9,883 bases of DNA from assembly GCA_910583855.1 (NCBI GenBank), contig CAJTYL010000021.1:1-9883 (forward strand), read 5' to 3'. A program made the translations under genes and the position numbers. Origin of the DNA: an uncultured Christensenella sp. (GTDB lineage: Bacteria; Bacillota; Clostridia; Christensenellales; Borkfalkiaceae). Positions 5,417 to 9,883 of this stretch are shown here, one piece after another. Below the pieces are notes generated by a model. That model saw nothing but the letters and a program-made list of their open reading frames with translations. It was not told the origin of the DNA and did no database searches. Within the stretch, counting starts at the first letter, position 1. Every line of letters begins with the position of its first letter.

Positions 5417-5674
5417 ATGACAGAAATACTTGCCGTGTTCCGCTCACGCTCGCAGGCGATTGACTGCAACGCGCGGCTTAAAAAGTATGGCATAATCTCC
5501 TCGGTTATCAACACTCCCAAGGAGGCGAATATCGGTTGCGGGCTTTCGGTAAAGTTTTACGAAAACCATCTTAACCGTGCAAAAACCGTAATAAAGGGCG
5601 GGAACTATTCCGCCTTTTACGGATATTACGTTATGAAAAACGTTTACGGACGAACCTTTTTCGGGAAGGTTTAA
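5417..5674 (+). CDS. DUF3343 protein, putative sulfur/selenium carrier
   Basis: An 85-residue protein matching the DUF3343 pattern (Pfam describes the family as putative Se/S carrier-like). Seen: an N-terminal ILAVFRSRSQAIDCNARLKKYGI strand-helix unit, the characteristic ISSVINTP, then NIGCGLSVKF with C41 as the likely functional cysteine (C17 is a second), and a C-terminal helix-strand region. It is divergent from a desulfurase of the type whose persulfide sulfur such a carrier could accept. The ribosome binding site is weak (AAAGGT, 11-12 nt from the ATG). No selenium genes such as selD or yedF are in the window. A carrier role is inference from family and context. The C-terminal tail (YGYYVMKNVYGRTFFGKV) is ordinary. 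Confidence 0.75.
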   Translation: MTEILAVFRSRSQAIDCNARLKKYGIISSVINTPKEANIGCGLSVKFYENHLNRAKTVIKGGNYSAFYGYYVMKNVYGRTFFGKV

Positions 5675-5692
5675 ACGTACGCTAAAATTTAA

Positions 5693-5723
5693 GGCGGCGC
5701 GGGCTTTAAAAGCCCGCGCCGCC
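5693..5723. terminator. Very stable hairpin, terminator after the DUF3343 gene
   Basis: A perfect 13-bp GC-rich stem (GGCGGCGCGGGCT, 5693-5705, with 5711-5723) and a TTAAA loop, followed by GTTTAA. The U-tract is poor in both directions, but position and stability favour a terminator. Confidence 0.65.
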
Positions 5724-5753
5724 GTTTAACGCAAAAAACACCGAAACACAAGG

Positions 5754-5782
5754 TTGATTTTAATTTACGGTTGTGGTAAAAT
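5754..5782 (+). promoter_or_regulatory. Promoter of nth, predicted leaderless
   Basis: TTGATT (5754-5759), a 17-bp spacer ending in TGTGG, and TAAAAT (5777-5782). The -10 box ends 6 nt before the ATG at 5789 and no Shine-Dalgarno is present, the same geometry as at the isomerase and Xre genes. Confidence 0.65.
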
Positions 5783-5788
5783 CAGCGT

Positions 5789-6412
5789 ATGGATAACACG
5801 AAAGAGATTTTAAGCGGACTTGCCGCGCTTTACCCAGACGCGCAGCCCGCCCTGCATTTCAAAACGCCGTACGAGCTTTTAGTTGCGGTGATACTTTCGG
5901 CGCAATGTACGGACGAGCGCGTAAATAAGGTTACCGCCGTTCTGTTTGCAAAGTACGACACGCCCGAAAAAATGCTTACGCTTACGCAGGAAGAGCTTGA
6001 AAAATATATATTTTCCTGCGGGTTCTATCATAATAAGGCGGCGCATATACTTTCGGCTACCCACGATATATTAAATAAATTCGGCGGGGAGGTTCCCTCC
6101 ACACTCGGGGAATTGAAAACCCTTGCGGGCGTGGGACAAAAGACGGCGAACGTGGTCTACGCGGTTGCGTTTGGCGGGGACGCGATTGCCGTCGATACGC
6201 ACGTTTTCCGCGTTTCAAACAGGCTGGGAATTGCCGAGGGTAACACGCCCGCCAAGGTTGAAGAGGGGCTTTGCAAGGCAATCCCCAAAGAGCTTTGGTC
6301 CAAGGCGCATCACTATCTTATTTATCACGGAAGGCGGGTTTGCCACTCTCAACGTCCCGACTGCGCAGGCTGTACGCTGAAAGATTATTGTAAGTTTTTT
6401 AGTAATAAATAA
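5789..6412 (+). CDS. nth: Endonuclease III (bifunctional DNA glycosylase/AP lyase)
   Basis: A 207-residue base-excision repair enzyme that removes oxidised pyrimidines and nicks the abasic site. Seen: LLVAVILSAQCTDERVN (30-46), the helix-hairpin-helix LAGVGQKTANVV (112-123) with catalytic lysine K118, VDTHVFRVSNRLG with catalytic aspartate D136, and a C-terminal [4Fe-4S] motif Cys-x6-Cys-x2-Cys-x5-Cys (C185, C192, C195, C201). Spacing between the catalytic pair and the cluster equals that of E. coli Nth, offset by two residues, and the length is normal. The start gives the usual N-terminus; it has no ribosome binding site, only a -10 box 6 nt upstream, so translation may be leaderless. It is transcribed alone between two terminators. 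All key residues are intact, so it should be active. Confidence 0.96.
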   Translation: MDNTKEILSGLAALYPDAQPALHFKTPYELLVAVILSAQCTDERVNKVTAVLFAKYDTPEKMLTLTQEELEKYIFSCGFYHNKAAHILSATHDILNKFGGEVPSTLGELKTLAGVGQKTANVVYAVAFGGDAIAVDTHVFRVSNRLGIAEGNTPAKVEEGLCKAIPKELWSKAHHYLIYHGRRVCHSQRPDCAGCTLKDYCKFFSNK

Positions 6413-6424
6413 CGAATCTCATAC

Positions 6425-6445
6425 GTCACCGCTTGTAGCGGCGAC
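6425..6445. other. Small hairpin downstream of nth
   Basis: CCGCT (6429-6433) and AGCGG (6437-6441) with outer GTC/GAC (6425-6427, 6443-6445). The stretch after it to about 6478 includes CCTT/AAGG pairs and no coding signal. It may be a fragment of an intergenic repeat; little more can be said. Confidence 0.3.
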
Positions 6446-6479
6446 ACCTTTACCAATGGGAAGGCTTTGTTACGGAACA

Positions 6480-6509
6480 AAAAAGGAACGCTTGAAAGCG
6501 TTCCTTTTT
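6480..6509. terminator. Bidirectional terminator between nth and the first zinc-ribbon gene
   Basis: A perfect 13-bp stem, AAAAAGGAACGCT (6480-6492) with AGCGTTCCTTTTT (6497-6509), and a TGAA loop. It has T-runs on both strands and lies between convergent genes. Confidence 0.92.
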
Positions 6510-6526
6510 GATTTTTATAATTTCCG

Positions 6527-6874
6527 TTACATTGCCGAGCCGATAGCTGCACAGGTAGCTACGCCGATAGTTGCAAAAAGAATAATGAAAATTACCATGT
6601 AAATGCTGCTGATAATGATACCCGCAATTGCAAAGCCTTTGCCGTCGCCGTTAAATTCGGGCTTCTTGCAATTAGTCAAACCTACGATTGAAAGAATCAA
6701 CGCGATAAGGTTGAAGCCCAAAAGAGCTAAAATAAAGCCTACGAGCGCCATCGTATTCTTCTGCGCGGGAGCTGCGGGAGCCGAAGCCTTTACCATATTT
6801 TCCGTAGCCACACCGCAATTAGGGCATACTACTGCGCCGTCGTTGATTTCTTTGCCGCAATTTTTGCAAAACAT
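6527..6874 (-). CDS. Zinc-ribbon membrane protein (paralogue A)
   Basis: A 115-residue protein starting with a zinc ribbon, C3-x2-C6 and C17-x2-C20 (MFCKNCGKEINDG, CPNCG), followed by an Ala/Pro linker (29-40) and two membrane segments at about 42-66 and 80-107 with a short polar loop (KKPEFNGDGKG) between. This is the arrangement of the widespread zinc-ribbon plus DUF4190-like small membrane proteins, whose role is not established. The start has AAGGAG (6889-6884) 9 nt upstream. The ribbon is 21 of 24 residues identical to that of the neighbour at 7111, so the two come from a duplication. It has its own consensus-like promoter and a leader of about 120 nt with hairpins. Confidence 0.8.
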   Translation of the reverse strand: MFCKNCGKEINDGAVVCPNCGVATENMVKASAPAAPAQKNTMALVGFILALLGFNLIALILSIVGLTNCKKPEFNGDGKGFAIAGIIISSIYMVIFIILFATIGVATCAAIGSAM

Positions 6875-6907
6875 CTTTTCTCTCTCCTTGTTTTATTACC
6901 GTCAAAA

Positions 6908-6968
6908 TTTAATCGATTAAACGTTTTTTATTGCTTACTGCGTAAGCAATAAACCCCCGTGGGGGTTT
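6908..6968 (-). promoter_or_regulatory. Structured 5' leader of zinc-ribbon gene A
   Basis: Between the predicted start near 6996 and the ribosome binding site the leader has, in transcript order, hairpin 1 (AAACCCCC/GGGGGTTT, 6968-6951), hairpin 2 (perfect 10-bp stem TTATTGCTTA/TAAGCAATAA, 6952-6928, sharing two bases with hairpin 1) and a 14-bp palindrome TTTAATCGATTAAA (6921-6908). Neither hairpin is followed by a U-tract. No known riboswitch is recognised. Confidence 0.5.
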
Positions 6969-7002
6969 AAAAGTTTCAATTTTGCGGTTATTTTATGAAA
7001 CT

Positions 7003-7031
7003 ATTGTATAATAATTTATTTTTCGTGTCAA
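7003..7031 (-). promoter_or_regulatory. Promoter of zinc-ribbon gene A
   Basis: Minus strand: perfect TTGACA (7031-7026), 17 bp, TACAAT (7008-7003). Expected start near 6996. Confidence 0.85.
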
Positions 7032-7077
7032 TAAAATATGTGAATTTTTTTGAACCATTTGTGGAAATATAAGGAAA

Positions 7078-7102
7078 ACCGACGGTTTTTAAAACCGTCG
7101 GT
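7078..7102 (-). terminator. Terminator of zinc-ribbon gene B
   Basis: ACCGACGGTTTT (7078-7089) is complementary to AAAACCGTCGGT (7091-7102). On the minus strand the hairpin is followed by TTTTCCTTATATTT, directly after the stop codon at 7111. Confidence 0.8.
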
Positions 7103-7110
7103 AAAACATT

Positions 7111-7479
7111 TTACCACATAAATATCAGACCGAACCAAACCCATCCGAGAAATATCCAGACGATAAGCCAGATTAAAAGACCGATTCCGCTAATAATTAT
7201 ACCGGTAAGCGCGAAGCCGTAGCCTGAGTTATACTCCTTGACCTTGACCATACCGACAATACTTAAAATCAAGCCTACAATCGAGGGCATGCAGAAAATA
7301 TAATTCCCGCCGACAAGCCCTACGATTGCGCAAATCATACCCGCAAGGGCAAAACCGTTAAATTTTTGCGATGATTCCGCAGGCTTTGCAACCGCCGTGT
7401 AGTTGTCAGTCGCCACGCCGCAGTTGGGGCAGATTACCGCACTGTCGTTGATTTCTTTACCGCAATGCTTACAAAACAT
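7111..7479 (-). CDS. Zinc-ribbon membrane protein (paralogue B)
   Basis: A 122-residue relative of the gene at 6527. The ribbon is MFCKHCGKEINDS with CPNCG (C3, C6, C17, C20), then a linker (25-40) and hydrophobic segments at about 43-77, probably two passes or a long hairpin broken by NYIFCMPS, and about 88-111. It ends in an unusual Trp-rich tail (WLIVWIFLGWVWFGLIFMW, 104-122). AAGGAG (7493-7488) lies 8 nt before the ATG. A perfect consensus promoter drives it and it has its own terminator, so it is expressed separately from paralogue A. Membrane halves of A and B are much less alike than their ribbons. Function unknown; the zinc ribbon may face the cytoplasm and bind a partner. Confidence 0.8.
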   Translation of the reverse strand: MFCKHCGKEINDSAVICPNCGVATDNYTAVAKPAESSQKFNGFALAGMICAIVGLVGGNYIFCMPSIVGLILSIVGMVKVKEYNSGYGFALTGIIISGIGLLIWLIVWIFLGWVWFGLIFMW

Positions 7480-7539
7480 ATTCGTCTCTCCTTTGTCTTT
7501 TACAACTATAACGATTGAACAAAGTCTTTTGTCCCTATA

Positions 7540-7565
7540 TTCAATAATATATTTTTCAATAATAT
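7540..7565. repeat. Two 11-bp direct repeats at the promoter of zinc-ribbon gene B
   Basis: TTCAATAATAT occurs at 7540-7550 and 7555-7565, 15 bp apart. The second copy overlaps the -10 box and both flank the expected transcription start near 7557, a possible binding site for a regulator. In such A/T-rich DNA chance is possible. Confidence 0.5.
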
Positions 7566-7592
7566 TATATTACTTAAACTCGTAATTGTCAA
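7564..7592 (-). promoter_or_regulatory. Perfect consensus promoter of zinc-ribbon gene B
   Basis: Minus strand: TTGACA (7592-7587), exactly 17 bp, TATAAT (7569-7564). Leader of about 78 nt before the ATG at 7479. Confidence 0.9.
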
Positions 7593-7613
7593 TAATTAAA
7601 ACGAAACGTAAAA

Positions 7614-7640
7614 CAGCCCGCGCGTAAACCGTGCGGGCTG
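7614..7640 (-). terminator. Terminator of tuf
   Basis: Stem CAGCCCGCGCG (7614-7624) with CGTGCGGGCTG (7630-7640), one non-Watson-Crick pair and a 5-nt loop. On the minus strand it is followed by TTTTACGTTTCGTTTT, about 45 bp after the tuf stop codon. Confidence 0.85.
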
Positions 7641-7683
7641 AGTGTTTCAAATTATATTGTACCGAAGATTTGCTTTTTATTAA

Positions 7684-8895
7684 TTAGAGAACCTTAACGA
7701 TAGTACCCGAACCAACCGTTCTGCCGCCTTCACGGATAGCGAAACGGAGCTTTTCTTCAACTGCTACGGGCTTGATGAGCTCAACGCTGATTTCTACGTT
7801 ATCGCCGGGCATAACCATTTCGGTGCCTGCGGGAAGCTCGATAGAACCGGTAACGTCGGTAGTTCTGATGAAGAACTGAGGACGATAGTGATTGAAGAAA
7901 GGAGTGTGACGACCGCCTTCGTCTGCTTTAAGAACGTATACCTGAGCGGTGAACTTGGTAGCCGTTTTAACGGAACCGGGCTTAGCAAGAACCTGACCCT
8001 TTTCGATACCCTTTCTGTCGATGCCGCGGAGAAGTGCGCCTACGTTGAAGCCTGCGATAGCTTCGTCAACGCTCTTGTGGAACATTTCAAGACCGGTAAT
8101 AACGGTTGAAACGGGCTTTTCGATAAGTCCTACGATTTCAGCGGGATCGCCTACGTGCGCGGTACCTCTTTCTACTCTGCCGGTAGCAACGGTGCCGCGA
8201 CCGGAAATCGTGAATACGTCTTCGACGGGAAGAAGGAAGGGTTTAGCGGTATCTCTTTCAGGGGTGGGGATGAAGCTGTCGATGGTGTCCATAAGCTGAA
8301 GAATGCACTGGCATTCGGGAGCTGCAAGGACTTCCGCATCGGGGCAACCGGAAGAAGCTTTTTCCAAAGCCTTCAAAGCCGAACCTCTGACGATGGGGCA
8401 GTTTTTGAAGCCCTGTGCTTCGAGAGTGTCGGAAATTTCCATTTCAACGAGCTCTAAAAGTTCGGGGTCGTCCATCTGATCGCACTTATTGAGGAATACT
8501 ACGATGTAAGGAACGCCTACCTGACGGGAAAGCAGGATGTGCTCTCTGGTCTGGGGCATGGGACCGTCGGTTGCTGCAACTACGAGGATTGCGCCGTCCA
8601 TCTGAGCCGCGCCGGTGATCATGTTCTTAACGTAGTCTGCGTGTCCCGGGCAGTCAACGTGTGCGTAGTGACGTTTTTCGGTCTGATACTCTACGTGTGC
8701 GGTGTTAATTGTTATACCACGAGCTTTCTCTTCGGGAGCTTTATCAATCTCGTCGTATTTCATCTTCTCTGCCTGACCTTTGCACGCCATTACCATAGTG
8801 ATAGCTGCGGTCAGAGTGGTCTTGCCGTGGTCAACGTGGCCGATTGTGCCAATGTTAACGTGGGGCTTGCTGTTGTCGTACTTAGCCTTTGCCAT
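7684..8895 (-). CDS. tuf: Elongation factor Tu
   Basis: A 403-residue GTPase that delivers aminoacyl-tRNA to the ribosome. Seen: P-loop GHVDHGKT (19-26), switch I RGITIN with T62, DCPGH (81-85) with catalytic H85, NKCD (136-139), GSAL (171-174), then domains II and III (PFLLPVEDVFTISGRGTVATGRVERG; PGDNVEISVELIKPVAVEEKLRFAIREGGRTVGSG). All motifs are intact. It is slightly longer than the usual 394-400 residues because of an expanded loop after GSALKAL, about residues 179-197, containing three cysteines (C184, C195, C197). AGGAGA lies 7 nt before the ATG. fusA lies upstream on the same strand, as in the str operon, but with 382 bp between; tuf has its own promoter and terminator. Confidence 0.98.
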   Translation of the reverse strand: MAKAKYDNSKPHVNIGTIGHVDHGKTTLTAAITMVMACKGQAEKMKYDEIDKAPEEKARGITINTAHVEYQTEKRHYAHVDCPGHADYVKNMITGAAQMDGAILVVAATDGPMPQTREHILLSRQVGVPYIVVFLNKCDQMDDPELLELVEMEISDTLEAQGFKNCPIVRGSALKALEKASSGCPDAEVLAAPECQCILQLMDTIDSFIPTPERDTAKPFLLPVEDVFTISGRGTVATGRVERGTAHVGDPAEIVGLIEKPVSTVITGLEMFHKSVDEAIAGFNVGALLRGIDRKGIEKGQVLAKPGSVKTATKFTAQVYVLKADEGGRHTPFFNHYRPQFFIRTTDVTGSIELPAGTEMVMPGDNVEISVELIKPVAVEEKLRFAIREGGRTVGSGTIVKVL

Positions 8896-8930
8896 TTTTG
8901 TTTCTCCTAATGATATATTTTTTTATATAT

Positions 8931-8951
8931 ACTTCCGCAGCTTTGCGGTAA
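8931..8951 (-). promoter_or_regulatory. Small hairpin in the tuf leader
   Basis: CCGCA (8935-8939) pairs with TGCGG (8944-8948), extended by ACTT/AAGT with a bulge. It lies within the roughly 100-nt leader between the predicted tuf start (near 8993) and the ribosome binding site. A minus-strand TATAAT at 8966-8961 could be a second, weaker start, but has no good -35. Confidence 0.4.
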
Positions 8952-8999
8952 GTCGCTTAAATTATAAGCTTTTTGTGCGCTTTTACACGCGTTGCCTTT

Positions 9000-9028
9000 A
9001 TTATATATTAAAAATATTAAAAAGACAA
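9000..9028 (-). promoter_or_regulatory. Promoter of tuf
   Basis: Minus strand: TTGTCT (9028-9023), 17 bp, perfect TATAAT (9005-9000). The A/T-tract-rich DNA just upstream (about 9029-9060) would suit an UP element on a highly expressed gene. Confidence 0.75.
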
Positions 9029-9099
9029 TTAAATTTTTGCGTTTTTTTAACTTTTTTTGCCGTTTGGGCGGGGTATGATTGCCTAACGGAAAGACTGTG

Positions 9100-9123
9100 G
9101 ATTCTTCGCGTTGCTCAGAATGA
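9100..9123. repeat. Short copy of the GATTCTTCGC...CAGAATGA dispersed repeat
   Basis: GATTCTTCGC (9100-9109) and CAGAATGA (9116-9123) form an ATTCT/AGAAT inverted pair. Both strings also occur in the gene-free stretch at 1070-1220. Two locations in 10 kb suggest a family scattered through the genome. Confidence 0.55.
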
Positions 9124-9152
9124 GAGGGTGAGCGCAGAGCTAAAATTGAGCC

Positions 9153-9270
9153 CTTGGGTTAGAAATAAGCAAGACAAGGCAAGCGAGCATTTTCGACGGG
9201 GAGTTTACTTTGCGTAAATGACCCTAGAAAAGCGGAACTTAACACAGTATTGCGCCGTATATAACCCAAG
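9153..9270. repeat. 118-bp MITE-like long imperfect palindrome between fusA and tuf
   Basis: Perfect 9-bp terminal inverted repeats, CTTGGGTTA (9153-9161) and TAACCCAAG (9262-9270). Inner pairs share the same centre near 9211: GCAAGAC (9169-9175) with GTATTGC (9247-9253), GCATTTTC (9187-9194) with GAAAAGC (9227-9233), TTTAC (9204-9208) with GTAAA (9214-9218). The whole element can therefore fold as one hairpin. It has no coding capacity. The right end is 7 bp from the fusA stop codon. A non-autonomous mobile element is the likeliest reading; no transposase is in the window. Confidence 0.6.
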
Positions 9271-9277
9271 CCTCGTT

Positions 9278-9883
9278 TTAGTTCTTTTTAGACCTCTCGC
9301 CGATTACTTTTTCGGCAACCGACTTAGGCACTTCCGCGTAATGGTCGAACTGCATAGTGAACTGTCCGCGACCCTGAGTTCTTGAACGGAGGTCGGTTGC
9401 GTACCCGAACATTTCCGAAAGAGGAACTTCCGCGTCAACCACCTTTGCGCCCGCTCTGTCGTCAGTTGAAACGATAGTGCCGCGACGTGCGGTGACGTTG
9501 CCCATTATATCGCCGAAGTAGTCGTCGGGAGTGATGACTTCTACCTTCATTATGGGTTCCAAAAGTACGGGTTTAGCCTTTGCCATACCGTCCTTAAAGC
9601 CCATAGAGCCTGCAATTTGGAACGCCATTTCCGAAGAGTCGACCTCGTGGTAGCTTCCGTCGTAAACCTGAATTTTGAAATCAACGACTTCATAACCGGC
9701 AAGGAAGCCGTTCTTGGCTGCGCCGCGGATACCCTTGTCGATTGCGGGGATATATTCTTTGGGAATAGAGCCGCCGACGGTTAAATCCTCGAACGTGTAG
9801 CCCGAACCGGGTTCGCCGGGAATCATATGAAGTTTGCAGTGACCGTACTGACCTTTACCGCCCGACTGACGCTTGTACATACC
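9278..9883 (-). CDS. fusA: Elongation factor G, C-terminal part (cut by the window edge)
   Basis: The last 201 residues of EF-G, the GTPase that drives translocation; the gene continues past the right edge. Seen: the start of domain IV (KRQSGGKGQYGH), GGSIPKEYIPAIDKGI, DGSYHEVDSSEMAF at the domain IV tip region, then domain V with LLEPIMKVEVITPDDYFGDIMGNVTARRG and LSEMFGYATDLRSRTQGRGQFTMQFDHYAEVP. This pattern fits canonical FusA rather than the divergent EF-G2 or tetracycline-protection relatives. It lies upstream of tuf on the same strand, so rpsL and rpsG are expected beyond the right edge (inference). No U-rich terminator follows; the palindromic element begins 7 bp after the stop. Confidence 0.95.
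   Translation of the reverse strand, partial: GMYKRQSGGKGQYGHCKLHMIPGEPGSGYTFEDLTVGGSIPKEYIPAIDKGIRGAAKNGFLAGYEVVDFKIQVYDGSYHEVDSSEMAFQIAGSMGFKDGMAKAKPVLLEPIMKVEVITPDDYFGDIMGNVTARRGTIVSTDDRAGAKVVDAEVPLSEMFGYATDLRSRTQGRGQFTMQFDHYAEVPKSVAEKVIGERSKKN

Noticed and set aside
6057..6380. Arg/Pro-rich frames overlapping nth on both strands.
   Set aside because: Compositionally typical of shifted frames of a GC-rich coding region; the nth frame carries all catalytic residues.
6908..6968. Possible riboswitch or CRISPR-like repeat in the zinc-ribbon gene leader.
   Set aside because: The hairpins match no riboswitch motif that I recognise, and there are no regularly spaced repeats with unique spacers.
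7794..8910. Several open frames of 60-120 codons opposite or overlapping tuf.
   Set aside because: These are shadows caused by the biased codon use of a highly expressed gene; EF-Tu is certain in its frame.
9866..9883. The peptide MYKRQ at the contig-like right edge resembles the known translation artefact of Nextera adapter sequence.
   Set aside because: The codons here are TAC AAG CGT CAG, not the adapter's TAT AAG AGA CAG, and they run straight into the EF-G motif SGGKGQYGH, so this is genuine fusA sequence and not an adapter.
1..9883. tRNA genes, transposases, integrases or phage structural genes.
   Set aside because: None could be recognised on either strand; the only mobile-looking features are short non-coding palindromic repeats.

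Overview
The window looks like chromosome from an uncultured, low-to-moderate GC member of the Bacillota, class Clostridia. This rests on the style of EF-Tu and EF-G, AGGAG-type ribosome binding sites, several near-consensus sigma-A promoters (TTGACA-17-TATAAT) and A/T-rich spacers with frequent hairpin terminators. The finer placement (Christensenellales-like gut lineage) is a guess. It carries ordinary housekeeping genes plus several small uncharacterised loci. No phage, CRISPR array, insertion-sequence transposase or tRNA is visible.

Layout. Positions 1-148: a leftward promoter and a leader with three hairpins, probably the start of an rRNA operon lying beyond the left edge. 184-1035: a leftward sugar phosphate isomerase/epimerase-like TIM-barrel gene with terminator and promoter. 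1040-1310: no gene, filled with imperfect inverted repeats of a dispersed type. 1318-2092: two divergent small genes of unknown function sharing a dyad between them. 2056-3280: a membrane protein gene with a perfect consensus promoter, divergent from a small Xre-type repressor; a perfect palindrome fills the promoter spacer and a related site overlaps the repressor's start codon. 3292-5276: an overlapping leftward pair, cysteine synthase and a cysteine desulfurase-family protein, divergent from a DUF3343 (putative sulfur/selenium carrier) gene at 5417-5674. 5754-6412: endonuclease III. 6527-7592: two leftward zinc-ribbon membrane protein paralogues, each with its own strong promoter. 7614-9028: tuf (EF-Tu) with promoter and terminator. 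9100-9270: repeats, including a 118-bp long imperfect palindrome. 9278-9883: the 3' end of fusA (EF-G).

How the genes relate. fusA then tuf is the tail of the classic str operon order, but here separated by 382 bp of repeats and a separate tuf promoter. The desulfurase, cysteine synthase and DUF3343 genes plausibly form a sulfur (or selenium) handling unit driven from interleaved divergent promoters. The Xre regulator very likely represses both itself and the membrane protein. Three transcription units (isomerase, Xre regulator, endonuclease III) have a -10 box exactly 6 nt before the ATG and no ribosome binding site, which suggests leaderless mRNAs. That shared architecture and the Xre/membrane-protein switch are the observations most worth following up; nothing here proves a wholly new system.
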